A stretch of 64,000 bases of DNA, taken from positions 2,976,001-3,040,000 of the forward strand of contig NC_016462.1 in NCBI RefSeq assembly GCF_000226115.1, given 5' to 3'. The stretch comes from Thermothielavioides terrestris NRRL 8126. Its lineage: Eukaryota; Ascomycota; Sordariomycetes; Sordariales; Chaetomiaceae. A program made the position numbers and the translations under genes. Below are positions 1 to 11,526 of this stretch, one piece after another (position 1 is the first letter of the stretch; the number at the start of each line of letters is the position of its first letter). The notes under the pieces were generated by a model. The model was given only the letters and a program-made list of their open reading frames with translations, ran no database searches and was not told the origin of the DNA.

Positions 1-1325
1 GCGCCACGAGTCGTAGGTCGAGACGGAGAGGCTGGCGCCGCGCGTCGCGAGGTAGGTGGGCAGGAAGACGTAGAAGAGCGGGTAGGCGAGCCCGACCATG
101 GCCCACGAGAGCCAGATCATGACGGTCGACAGGCCGGTCTTGCGCGTCGAGAACAGCCCACGGAGGTGGATGAGCGTTTCGGCAAACGAGAAGCGGTTCT
201 TGCTGTGGGCCGTCGTCACCACTCCGCACGCCTCGAGCTGCTCGAGGGTCAGGCTGCATGGGCGGTTGTACTTGGCGGCCAAGGCCTGGAAAGTGTCGAC
301 CACCTTGGCGTCCTCGCCCAGACCGAGAAGGTACTTCGGCGTCTCTCTCAGGCGGACTACCGTCAGGCGGAGGATCGACATGACGAAGACGAGGGCGCCG
401 CTCGTGAACATGACGTATCTCCAGCCCATGTTGTTGTCTTTGGTGCAAGTATCGACCGAGGGGCAGTTCCACTTCTCAGGGACTGTATAACATACCGTTA
501 GAGTCAATCAAAGTCAGCCACGCTTATATTACAGCCGCACGCACCCAGAAAGCCCCAGGCGAAGAAGCCGGTGATGGCCTGGCCGAAGCCCCACCAAGCA
601 GCCATGACGGTTACCATCCACTGCTTGTCGCCAGGCAAGAATTCGAGGAAGACGGTGGTGTCCAGCACGAGGTTCCCGCCACCGCCGAAGCCGATCAGTG
701 CGATGAAGACACCCAGCGACGCCCAACTCGGCATGGCACCGGCGATGATGGCGGAGGCGGAGCAGATCAGGAGGGACAGGTTGAAGGCGTAGCGGCGGCC
801 GATGATGTCCGCGCCGAGGCCCCAGAACAACGCCCCCGAGAGCATGCCGGAGTACACCGCGATCGTCAATGCCTTGGCGTACCCCACCTCGCCAAACTCG
901 GTGAAGGCCGGCGTGGCGATGACGGACTGCAGGAGGAGGATCAGTGAGTCCACGGCGTATCTACGCTCGTTAGCTCGGCCGAAATCCGGCGTTTTGAGGG
1001 AGAAATGGTGCTTATTTTATTACCCAAAGCCATTGAGGAAGAACAGCTTGGTGTGATAGGGCGTCCAGCCGAGCTCGTCAATAGCCTGGACGGGGGCCGT
1101 TAGTAGCGGCGACTGAGTCCAGTGCCACGCAAGGATCGGATCGCCCTCACTCACGTTGTTCACCAGGTGCATCTTCCGGCTCATGGCGGGGTCCAAGTCG
1201 TCCAAGGCCAGCACGTCCTTGTTGAGGGACGACTCCTCGTCGCCGCTGTGCACCGAGACATCTCGAGGGGCGTCTTTGGCGTCATTGCCGCGCGACTCGA
1301 GATGGGGGCCCTGTTCCACAGCCAT
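1..1325 (-). CDS. MFS sugar-type transporter, partial (C-terminus beyond window)
   Basis: Proton- or solute-coupled permease of the plasma membrane, major facilitator superfamily, sugar/SVOP-like fungal branch. Four exons are visible on the minus strand: 1325..1155, 1085..1024, 960..533 and 482..<1. The start at 1325 (MAVEQ) is chosen; an in-frame ATG at 1352 would add nine residues. The intron 1154..1086 is a multiple of three and open, so it looks coding, but it has a GTGAGT donor, a perfect CTACTAAC branch site and a CAG acceptor. Removing it restores the family sequence HLVNN-AIDELGW. Joining the next exons gives NGFGYAVDSLILLLQS, a hallmark of this branch, then GFGGGGNLVLDTTVFLEF and, after the third intron, GFPEKWNCP. 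The first half-dozen membrane segments and the central loop are present. The substrate cannot be told from sequence; sugars or small organic acids are usual. Confidence 0.87.
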
Positions 1326-1352
1326 GGCACTCAAGGTATCGCATGCGCGCAA

Positions 1353-2566
1353 TATCGGAGCGCTTGACTACCGATTCGGTCGCAGAGGGGCGGAGTGACG
1401 CTCAAGAGCCGCGCTTAAACCCCACAACGGATTGGTATGGAGGGAGTTAGGACGGAACCGTTGTCCGGTAAGAGGTGCAATGGATCAAACGATGACGGGT
1501 GCCGAGGTCATCCAAAGCTGCTGGATGATATTCTGGGGCGGGATAGCGAAAGATGAGGGAGGGGGAGGGGCTTCGAGAATATCTACCCGTGGACGTGGGG
1601 TTGAGTTGGAGGGTGAGCAGAGGATCGGGACGCTGGAGGCATCCGAGGCAAATCCCGGCCTTTTCAGGGACACCTAGCACCGCTCAGGATGTTTCGGCAC
1701 GAAGTTAAAGGGTGCAGAGGAGGGGAAGGGGACCCGGCGATCGGCAGAAAAGCACGCGGTCAAGTACCCCATCGAGAAAGACGGCCAGTCGGTGCCCCTC
1801 CACCCCACCGCCCTTTGTCTGCAGCCAAGATGCTCTTCCCAGCGCGGCGGTCCACTGGTGACGCGAGGATCAGCCATTGAATGCCAGGGCTCAATGGGCA
1901 CGCATTTCGCATTGGCCATGTGCTTCTTCTCAGGGTCTCCCTGACATCATAGGTTGGCCCGGGGTCCACTCCAGGAACCCCTAACTGCCGTTTTGGGCCG
2001 CGCCCGGGAGCGCTGAGTGGCTGGTCGTTGCCGCTCGTTCCGCCTCTGTAAGCCGAGAATGGGCCCCCGTGGGCCGCTGATTGGACGTGGCGCCTCCAGG
2101 CTTAGGGCTATGGTCAGGACCCTGAATGGCCGCAGCACGAGACGAACTGCCTCACCTGCAAACTTGGCAGTGCGCCGAACACTGCGTTAAGAGAATTTGG
2201 CAATGCAGCGATTCTCCTAAGACTACTGGAGCATGATTGCGCTTCCCAGAAGCGCTCAGGGGTTCAGAAGCCTATCAGATCGGGAGCCGGAAACCGAATA
2301 GAACTGTGCAGCAAGTATACGCAATGTGATTACCCGTAGGTATGTATGTATTGACCGGCTGTGGCTCGGCGTCGGACACGCCAAGCATGCATCAAGTATG
2401 GACAAGAAGAGAAGATGCTATTTACAGAACCCAGGCCAGGTTGTCCCGACACGCACGGGGCGGCGTTCACTGGCACTGGGAGTACCTATTCAACAATGTG
2501 AGTTAGTTCTTCCCCAATCAGGACATCGGGAGCAACTCGGGAGCAAAGGAAATGTCTCGGGAGCAA
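1353..2566. other. Intergenic region, no gene seen
   Basis: Upstream region of the transporter and downstream region of the PL20 gene. Short overlapping open frames occur on both strands, none with family resemblance or splice-supported extension. I see no repeat or RNA gene. Confidence 0.6.
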
Positions 2567-3697
2567 CTAAGAGCTACCCGAAACCGCAATGGGCAAAAAA
2601 GAGCTCAGGTTGTCGTACCAGTCGTTCAAGTACTTGCACGTGTACGGGGCCGCGCACGTCGTGCAGCCGCTGTAGTTGATGCCGCCGCACTGCGCCCACT
2701 GCGAGGCGGTGCAGCCGCCGCCGGCCGAAGAAGTCGGGGTCGCCGCACTGGTGGTGGTGCTCGAAGAAACTTTGGTTGTCGTCGTGCTGCTACCGGGAGC
2801 ACTGCTGCTGCCATTTCCACCCGAGGGGGAACCTGTTCCCATAGCCATTGCGGTTAGATAACCCTGCCGGCCGCACTTCTACTTCAACAAAATCCCGGGC
2901 ATGCGGAACTCACCAGGTCCGCTGACCGAGGTCGTCAGGCTGCCGCTCTCGATGTAGACGCCCGAGAAGTAGAAGTCCTCGGTCGTGTCGGAGTAGCCGG
3001 AGCGGGGCAGCTCGAGCACGCCGACGTGCCAGTCGGCGCCGTTGCTGCTGGTGCTCACGCTGACGGGCGCGACGACCCGCACCAGCGCGTCGCTGCCGGT
3101 GGAGTGCCAGAAGCCGACCGTGTTGGCGTTGAAGTCGATCTCGTACGCGACGTTGTGCCACACGTCGGCCACCCACTCGGTGCTCCACTGTGTCTGGCCG
3201 CTGACGCACCACCGCAGCGACGTGTCGGACACGCCCGAGGCGCCCGACAGCAGGCCCGACTTGAGCTCGGTGAAGTGGCTCTCGAAGAAGGCGATCTGGT
3301 GCTCGCGCGTGGTCGCCGGCGCGTTGGTGTCCTTGCGCATCAGCGAGAAGTGGTAGTACACCTTGCCCTTGTTGATGGCGGCGCTGGTCTGCGGGATCAG
3401 CTCGGTCCGCCGCATGTTCTGGCCGTTCCAGTACGACGTGCTGTCCAGCGTGATCTTGGCGCCCTGCTTGGAGCCCGTGTCGGCCGGGTTCTTGTAGTCC
3501 GGCGACAGGTTGACGTAGGCCGTCACGGGGGACGGGCCGTGGATGTAGTACTGGTACGGGCCGACCTCGTTCGACCACGACCAGTTGTTGAGGTCGGTCG
3601 AGGATGAGAGGTCGTTGAACCGGCCATCCCAGAGGATGGTGCCCGCCGAGACGGACACGACGCCGGCGAGGAGGCTGGGCAGAATCGAGAACTTCAT
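2567..3697 (-). CDS. Secreted glucuronan lyase, PL20 with C-terminal CBM1
   Basis: Extracellular polysaccharide lyase that would cleave beta-1,4-glucuronan by beta-elimination. Two exons, 3697..2914 and 2832..2567, separated by an 81-bp intron (GTGAGT donor, TCTAAC branch, ACAG acceptor); 349 residues. Residues 1-18 are a signal peptide ([18 protein letters not shown]). Residues 19 to about 258 match the PL20 beta-jelly-roll (segments [49 protein letters not shown]). A Ser/Thr/Gly linker spans about 263-301. Residues 302-341 form a CBM1-like cellulose-binding module with Q-C-G-G at 309-312 and aromatic residues W307, W333 and Y334. The usual last cysteine of CBM1 is absent (Leu337), leaving five cysteines. 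The intron sits exactly between catalytic domain and linker. Reading through it stops after 272 residues, which would give an enzyme without CBM1. Confidence 0.92.
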
Positions 3698-4769
3698 CCT
3701 GGCGGCAGAGAGGGCTGGTCGGACGATCGAATTGCTGACGAGGACCGGAGGGGGTTCGCCATCAGCTTATAACGGGACGAATCGTCAACAACCAACCCCC
3801 CACCTCCCCCGTCTCAATCCCTTTCTTTGCTCCCGCGTCTTGGGTCGTCATGCTGCTCTTCCGCGGACAGACCCGTCCGACTGGCGTAATTCCAGGCATC
3901 CAAGCTCTGGAGTCCGCTACGCCGGCCCGCCTCGAACGCGGGCTGTGAAAGAGGTGGGCGTTCAGGGTTGCAATCTGGCGGAAGGAACCTGGAAAGTATC
4001 CCTTTTCGGTCCCGGTTGGTGGTTTCAGCGTGGTCTTGGAGTGGAGCCTCGCCGGCCTTGGTTCCGAAAACCAGGGCAACCAGGGCCAGTTGCGCCAATC
4101 AGCGCGGCGTTTGTCTTGTTTCGGTTCCGCGGAGCATGACGACAGCCCGCCGTTGGGCCAGCGCGCCTGGAAAAACTCCTCAAATTTTCAGGTCCCGCCT
4201 CAGTGCAAGAGAGGTACCGAAGGAAGTGTGCTGTACAGTACACTATATTGCGAGGCCCACACCAACCAGCCGTTGCCCTCCGTCTTTCCGGGTCACATCT
4301 GCGGAAGGAATTCCAGGTTGTCCCTTTCTCCCGGGCGCGGGCTTCCATCGCCTTGAAGAGACGGTGGAGCGCAGCAGCTCATCTGGCGGCCTCGACTGTC
4401 CGCGCGCACAAAGCTCAATGAAGACATTGTTCCGTTTTGATCACTCTTGGCACGGGCGGTCTTCGGCACTGCAAGTGCCGCGGTTCCGCCAGCCGTTACG
4501 GCATTTTGAAGCCCCACTGGTCAAAAAGCCGCTGGAAGGCACAAAAGTCAGGTAAGGAACCAACCTGGAAGTTTCATGAACTTGGTCAACGAAGTGTACA
4601 AATATTTACCTATTGTATCCTCTTATTTACAGTTTTTGCTCTCTCTTCTCAACGCCAGCCCTTCTCCCTGCAAGACTTACCCAACCAGGTCGCTAACATG
4701 CAGTGGGTTGGTTGACAAAACGGAACCCCCCTGCCACTCTCAAAACACCATCCGTTCTCAGCAACCCGA
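3698..4769. other. Intergenic region, no gene seen
   Basis: Contains the PL20 promoter (3698 upward on the minus strand) and the 3' region of the acetyl-CoA hydrolase gene. Open frames here overlap each other in several phases and show no family features. Confidence 0.6.
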
Positions 4770-6540
4770 CTACCACAGCTTCACCTTCTGCATGCTCCCC
4801 TCCTCCTGCAGCGCCCTGTGCATGTCGAACGCGTTCCACAGCAGGTGCGGCTCGTGGCCCATGCCCTTGCGCAGGCACTCGCTCTCGGCCTTCTCGAAGT
4901 AGGCCCGGAGGATGGGGCGGTACAGCTCGTGGGCGCACTTGTCGATGATGACGCGGGCGCGCTCGCGGGGGCTCAGGCCGCGCACGTCGGCCAGGCCGTT
5001 CTCGGTCACGATGATGTCGAGGTCGTGCTCGGTCTGGTCGACGTGCGTGCACATGGGCACGACGCAGCTGACGCCGTGCGGGTCCGTCCGGGACGGCCGC
5101 GTCGACGGCGTGTGCATGATGCTGTACTTGGCCGAGCGCAGGAAGTCGGCCGAGCCGCCGATCCCGTTGAGCATCCGGCTGCCCAGCACGCACGTCGAGT
5201 TGGCGTGCGCGTAGATGTCCACCTCCACCGGCGTGTTCATGCCGATCACTCCCAGCCGGCGGATGATCTCGGGCGAGTTGGACACCTGCTGCGAGCGCAG
5301 CAGGAGCTTGTTGCGGTACGACTCCCAGTTCTTGTAGAAGCGCTCGAAGCCGGCGGGCGAGAAGCGCACCGACGTGGCCGTGGCAAAGTCGAGCCGGCCC
5401 GAGTCGAACAGGTCCAGGAAGGTGTCCTGGATGACCTCGGTCCAGACCTTGAGGTTGCGGAAGTTGGAGTTGTCCAGGCCGCCGATGACGGCGTTGGCGA
5501 TGTTGCCGATGCCCGATTGCAGCGGCAGCAGGCTGGCCGGCAGACGGCCGTGCTTGACCTCGTGCTCGAAGAACTCGATCAGGTGGCCGGCGATCTTCTG
5601 CGACGTCTCGTCGGCCGGGGTATTAGGCAGCGTCTGGTCCTGGTAGTCGGACTCCAAGATTCCGATCACCTTCTCAGGGTCGATGGGGATGGAGTTGGTG
5701 CCAATGCGGTCCTCGACATCGGTGATCAGGTACGGCTTCCGGCGCGGAGGCAGGTCGGTCATTGTGATATCATGCAGGCCGTCGAAGCTAGGGAGCGCGG
5801 TGTTGACCTCGATGACGATCTGGTACTTGTCAGTGCCCTACCCTCGGCCAAGTATCCGGGGCGTCCCAGTTCCACCCACCTTGTTCGCGAGCTGCAGAAG
5901 CTCTGGGGTCGCGCCGACAGAAGCGCCGGGAACGATGCTGCCGTCCTCTTTGATCTCGGTTGCTTCCACCACAGCCACGTCGATCCTGTTGTTTGGTCTA
6001 TCCCTGGTATAGAAGCCCTGTGTCCGGTTATTATGGTCCGGCCGGGATGCCGCCAGTCGTATGCGTGGTCCTTACGTATACCAGGTCCACCGGGAACATG
6101 GACAGATGCTTGTCGAAGAACTTGATCCGCCCCTCGTTGATGCCTTTCGCTATGTTCTTGCCGACCTGATGAGGAGCCCTCCTCTCGATCATGTCTAGCG
6201 CTGCCCAGCGGTTCTCGGTCTCAGCCCCAGACGAGGCGCCCACGAACAGGCTGTACCGCAGCTTGCCCTGCAGGTTGTTCTTTTCGACGTGGTCCGCGAG
6301 GAAGGTGGGCATCTTTCTGCGCACAGGCGGTTAGTCAATGGCCCGCTCTTCTGATGCCTGTCCGTCTCGTCCAAGGAAAAAGGCTCACTTGGGGTACCCA
6401 ACGCCGGTGAAGCCGGACCAACCGATGTAGGCGCCGTTGGGGAAGTGCGGCAGCAGATCTTCAGGATGGCACAGCTTTTTCAGCATAGACGGCCGCTTTA
6501 TGCGCGCCCTGAGCGCCGCTGAGGCAATTGGTGATGCCAT
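4770..6540 (-). CDS. acu-8: Acetyl-CoA hydrolase / acetate CoA-transferase
   Basis: Mitochondrial enzyme of acetate metabolism. Family members are named acetyl-CoA hydrolase, but characterised ones mainly move CoA between succinyl-CoA (or propionyl-CoA) and acetate, protecting against toxic acyl-CoA or allowing acetate use. Four exons: 6540..6389, 6316..6076, 6017..5880 and 5819..4770; 526 residues, the usual family length. Segments diagnostic of the Neurospora acu-8/yeast ACH1 family are [62 protein letters not shown] and [11 protein letters not shown]. The likely catalytic Glu that forms the CoA thioester is Glu305 in WTEVIQD, placed by comparison with known class I CoA-transferases. The start [18 protein letters not shown] matches the family amino terminus and serves as mitochondrial targeting sequence. 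Upstream it faces the UNC93-like gene across 3.3 kb. Confidence 0.95.
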
Positions 6541-9500
6541 GCTGTTAGCGACGGCCCCTTGGGTAAGAGGGAAGAGAGGAAAGAGAAGAAGAGGCAGAGA
6601 GCGGCGAGAGGGCGATCTGACGAGGGCACGCAAGTCGAGAGTGACGATTTGTCCGATGCCAGTGAGACCCAACAGGGAGGGGTGAAGAATGTTAGGAGAA
6701 CATGTTGAGAGGAAATCGTAGGGAGCTGAGGCGTCGGGCTGGGCAAGTTATTAAGATTGTCGGAACCCGGCGACATCATAGCTGCGGCAGGCCGTCCCTG
6801 GTCGAGACCGCCCTCTCCAGTCAGCCCACACAAAGCTCCGGCAGGCACGGCAGCACCCTGCCCCGCCCCGCACACCACCGAATCCCACACGCCGTTGACA
6901 CCACGCAGCGAGGCCGAAAGAAGAGCAATTGAGGTCTGGTAGTATCATTGTTGAGTATTGAGTCAGCAATGATTTGTATTCCTCTTCCCCCCAGACTTTG
7001 TCTACCTCTGGGACGACAATTTCGCCCTGTCCTTCGAGCGAGATGGAGAAAATCGCGAAAATTGCGGGCGCGAAGGCCGTGATGTCATCAATTGAGACAT
7101 GATTTCTGTCCAATCACAGCTCGGAAAGCGGGGCCGGACGCCTGGGGCCCGAATCTCGGCCTCCCACGGCCCCACTCACACGCGCTCTGGAAGCTCCGTT
7201 CGGCCGTGCCACGATGCTTAAGCTCGGCTATTGCTGACTCGGAGCCGGCGCCGCTTTTTCCGCCACTGACGACCGCGAGGGTTTTAAACCAGATGTCGCC
7301 GCTCAGGGCAAATTTTGGGGGAACCGCGAAGAGATGGGGCAGCAGGGTCCCCTTTCATGCCCGAGAAGGCTTCGCAGCAAACATTTACGTTAAATCCTCC
7401 CAGTTTTCGCCGGGACCGAAAAAATGTTGTCCCGAAACGCTGTCCGCGAAGTCCGGTCAGAAGTCCGGTAAAAACACACGGTAACACTCGGAGACGAGAG
7501 CCACACCGGCGAGCTCAACGCAATGTGCCCCACATCGCCGGCCTGGGTGCGTGGGGCCTTCCCACCGGCGCCGGTTCCGGCCCGTTGGGGAAGGGTCGCA
7601 GGGCCGGAAGCCACATGGCCTAAGCAAATCGTTGCAAGGCGCTCGCCTGCAGAGTCTTCCCCACCCGGCGAGGCGCGCAAGCTAGCGCGGGCAAACACGC
7701 GTGCACTCACAAGGGGGCCGGAGTGCTGTCCGCTGTGCAGAAAACATACTGCTTCGTGCATACTGCTTCGTGAACTGCTCGAGGGCTTTCAATTCATCTA
7801 CACCTGAAACTCTATGTTGCACTTGAGAGATGTGCGTTGTAGCTGCTGTGGCGTGCTCCTTGGAGACATCAGCGTGCCGCATCCTTCGCCCATTCGAGTG
7901 CTGTGCAGAGCAATAGGACAACAGGTGATATACTTTGACAGGCTTCGGCCCCGACAGTCTGGTTCTAGACAACGAGGCGAATGCAGTTAGTGGCATCACC
8001 CCACTTCACGTGGAGAGCTGGAGTTGTCCCCAAGTTTGTTGGTTGCTCGCCGTGGCGAATGGGCACGCGGGGGAGATGTAACCTGGACCCTGCAGCCTGC
8101 TACATGTGCATACCTGACATTCTGTGGTACACTACCTCTGTGCCTGACCGTCCAAGCAATCAAGAAGACGCCAGTCTTCACTTCATTCGATTGTTTTGGC
8201 TCATCATCGAGCCTTCTTTCGCATAAACATAGCTCAACTGAGCCACAGATTTCCGCTCGTGTACAGTACATACTGATCCTACTGTGTAACTGCGAGTTGG
8301 CGAAGCGACAGAGCAACCTACCGAGCCACAGATATGCTCACGTAAACTGATCCTACCGTGGAAGTGTACCGGTTGGCGAAGCGACAGAGCACCGCCTCTT
8401 CGAGGCAACACAATCGGGTTGGCCCGTAGGATCGAACGGGACAGGAGCTGCAGCGGCCCGCCCGTGCAACATGGCCAGCCGCTATCTGGCCTGGTATCCG
8501 GGATGCTGCCCAGTCCGCAGTTGGCCGGTGAAGTTCGAATGGCAGCCACCGTCCGGGGCATTGGGGTTGGGAACAGAACACGGCTTGTATCATGAGCCGC
8601 CAACAGCCGCGAAGCGAAGAACGCGTTGGTGTCCAGCAAAGTTCCGCTTCAGTTCGGTGCACATGACCAGCCGATATGGTTTGGTTGCAAAGGGACGATG
8701 GGTCGCACTTAATCTAGGAAACGTTACATGCCCGCAATGCCCGAGCACCTGGAGGCCCGCATTCTCCGCACTGATAATTGATAGTTATGGGCGGGGCACT
8801 CCGTCCCTTGCTTGGAACGTGGCTCGAGCTTCTGCCCCACCAAGTCCCACTCGGGTGTGCAGCTCCTTCCTAAAACGTTCGCCATATGCGGGCCAGTCCA
8901 ATCAGATATCGGACTGCCGTGTCCCGTGGCTCCACAAATCAGGATCCGCCTGGAGAACCGTGGTGAGGGAGGCATCCGCGGCACCAATCAACCGACCTCG
9001 AAATCCATTCGGGCCGGTGCCAGAGTTCAACGTTCGTTATCGCAAACGATTGCACGATTGCTCCGCCCAGAGCGCCAGGGTCAGGGTTGTCCTTTTGCTT
9101 CTCCCTTGAAGCTGCCAGTCGTGTGCCGAGATTCCACGTCGGAGCAATCTGTGGGGAAGTGCAAAAAATAACCAGCTCAGCCATTCTCGGCTGGAAGCGA
9201 TCAACGATCAACAGAAGGCCTTTGCCATCGTGTTCGCGTTCGCGCCAACCCGACCGGTATCTCACCTCAGCTCACAGCCAACGGTAACTATCGCGCCCTG
9301 CTTCTCACGTCCCCCACCTTTCCCCGTCCCCTGTTGTTACATTGGCTCCCAGTTCGGATTGGCCTCAAGCGCTGAGCTTCGGCGCAAGGATTGGTGATTG
9401 GGAACTGGGTGCGTGCCGCTGCTACGTTTGCTGGAACCTCGTGTTTTGCTGGGCCAGCCAGTCGACCACACGAGCGTGCAAGCGGCAGCGTTGCATCCGA

Positions 9501-9822
9501 TTTGCACCCTGCGCTGCACCGTTCCGTCGAGGGTACTCTGCCATCAGCCAATCTTGCCATCCCAGCACCCGGCGGACGGTTACTTAGCTGCCTGCAACCC
9601 TCTTGTTACTCGCTTCGCGCTTTAGCCGTGCGGAATCCGAGCGGACACTGCATTTCGGTACCTGTGTTAAATCTGCCGCGTCCGTCGCCTCTCGGCGATT
9701 TCTCCCTGCGCTCTCCCCCACGCGTTTCCTCGACACCAATCTCGGTCGCCGGATTGCCCTCTCCGTCCACAGCGGGACAGACCATCCAGCAGCCACTGTC
9801 GGCATCGTAACGACCAGCAAAA
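6541..9822. other. Long divergent intergenic region
   Basis: About 3.3 kb between the divergent acetyl-CoA hydrolase and UNC93-like genes. It would hold both promoters and 5' UTRs. Apart from an imperfect tandem repeat at 8240-8393 I see no gene. A minus frame at 7113..6751 looks slightly protein-like but has no recognised family or splice support. Confidence 0.55.
8240..8393. repeat. Imperfect tandem duplication, two units of about 75-83 bp
   Basis: Unit 1 starts at 8240 and unit 2 at 8323, both with GAGCCACAGAT. Both continue through CTGATCCTAC and end in GTTGGCGAAGCGACAGAGCA. Small indels separate the two units. No coding function is evident. Confidence 0.7.
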
Positions 9823-11526
9823 ATGGCGGACGCCAAGCAAGCCCCCGAGACGGCGACGGCGGCGCCCGAGCTGAGGAGCGACCCCGGCGAGCCGATCCAG
9901 CGCCCGCCAGGATGGATGTACAAGGGTTTCAAGGTCGGCAAGAAGGAGCTGTGGTATGCGTCGCCGATTGTGCAGCTCCTCCTCGTCGCCATGGTTTGCT
10001 TCCTCTGTCCCGGCATGTTTAACGCCCTCGGCGGCTTGGGCGGCGGTGGACAGGTGGACAAGACGGCTCAGGACGACGCCAGCACCGCCCTGTACTCTAC
10101 CTTCGCTGTTGTCGGCTTCTTCTCCGGCACCATCGCCAACATGCTCGGCGTGAAGGCAACCCTCGCATTCGGTGGTCTCGGCTACTGCATCTACGCCGCC
10201 AGCTTTCTGTCATACAACCACAACCAGAACCGCGGCTTTGTCGTCTTCGCCGGCGCGTTCCTCGGTATCACTGCCGGCCTGTTGTGGACGGCGCAAGGGA
10301 CCATCATGGTCAGCTACCCCCCGGAGAGCAAGAAGGGCCGCTACATCTCCTACTTCTGGATCATTTTCAACCTCGGCGCCGTCATCGGCGCCCTGGTGCC
10401 TCTCGGCCAGAACGTCAACGCCACCGGCAACACCAACGTGACGGACGGCACGTACATCGGCTTCATCGTCCTGATGATCTGCGGCGCGCTCCTCGCGCTC
10501 GCCCTGTGCAATGCCGACAAGGTCCGCCGCGAGGACGGCAGCAAGGTCATCCTGATGAAGAACCCGAGCTGGCTCACCGAGATCAAGGGCCTGTTCGAGA
10601 CCATCACGACGGCGCCGTGGGTTATCCTGCTGTTCCCCATGTTCTTCGTCTCCAACATCTTCTACACGTACCAGCAGAACGACATGAACGGCGCCCACTT
10701 CAACACGCGCACCCGCGCGCTCAACAACTTGCTGTACTGGACGAGCCAGATTTTCGGCGCCGTCTTGTTCGGCTTTTCCTTGGACACCGCCAGTGTCCGC
10801 CGCTCCATCCGAGCCAAGGTCAGCTTTATCGTGCTTTTCTCCATCACCTTCGTCATCTGGGGTGGTGGGTATGCCTGGCAGAAGAAGCAGACCCCGCGGG
10901 AGATCGCCGACGACCCGAACTCCGGGGATTACAAGGTCGATTGGACCGATGGCGGCGAGCTGTTCATCGGTCCCATGTTCCTGTACATGTTCTACGGCTT
11001 CTTCGATGCCGCGTGGCAGTCGTGCATCTACTGGTACGTATTCAACCGCCCTTCCGCCATCTGCAAGGTAGCGCCACGTTTAAGTGCGGACTAACTGACT
11101 CCTCCAATCAGGTACATCGGCGCACTCAGCAACTCGGGCCGCAAGGCTGCGAACCTGACGGGCTTCTACAAGGGCATCCAGTCGGCCGGCGCCGCGGTCT
11201 TCTGGCGCCTGGACGGTCTTGGCACGAGCTTTAACACCATGTTTGGTGCCACCGTATGTCTTCCCCCGTCCACCCCCCACCCCTCCCCCCACGCCCCCCA
11301 AGTTCCTGGGGTTTTCTGGTCTTTGAAATGGTCAGAGCTAACATTCAGTTTCTCTTTCCAGTGGGGCCTCGTGGCTGGCTCGCTCGTGATTGCCGCGCCT
11401 GTCATCTTCCTGCGCATCAAGGACACGGTCCCGCTGGAGGAAGATCTCAAGTTCAGCGACGAGACGGTGGAGGACGTGGCACCTGCGAAGGACGTCACCG
11501 TGCTGGGGAAGGAAAGCGCGGTTTGA
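9823..11526 (+). CDS. UNC93-like MFS membrane protein
   Basis: Polytopic membrane protein of the UNC93/DUF895 branch of the major facilitator superfamily. In fungi these are transporter-like proteins of uncertain substrate. Three exons: 9823..11033, 11112..11253 and 11362..11526; 505 residues. The first intron has a GTACGT donor; the second starts GTATGT and ends TTTCCAG. The first membrane segment begins near residue 49 (SPIVQLLLVAMVCFLCPGMFNALGG). The family pattern ALYSTFAVVGFFSGTIANMLGVK, GGLGYCIYAASFLSYN and TAQGTIMVSYPPESKKGRYIS follows. The C-terminus is a short acidic cytosolic tail. It is transcribed away from the acetyl-CoA hydrolase gene and in the same direction as the downstream GH2 gene. 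Nothing in the sequence shows a functional link with either. Confidence 0.92.

Noticed and set aside
1086..1154. Treating the open, in-frame stretch in the MFS gene as coding
   Set aside because: It has GTGAGT, CTACTAAC and CAG signals, and its removal restores the family sequence; it is an intron.
4818..6125. 435-codon plus-strand frame over the acetyl-CoA hydrolase gene
   Set aside because: Antisense shadow of a conserved, spliced gene; it runs through that gene's introns.
6751..7113. 120-codon minus-strand frame upstream of the acetyl-CoA hydrolase
   Set aside because: Its first half looks slightly protein-like, but there is no family match I know and it lies where the 5' UTR or promoter should be.
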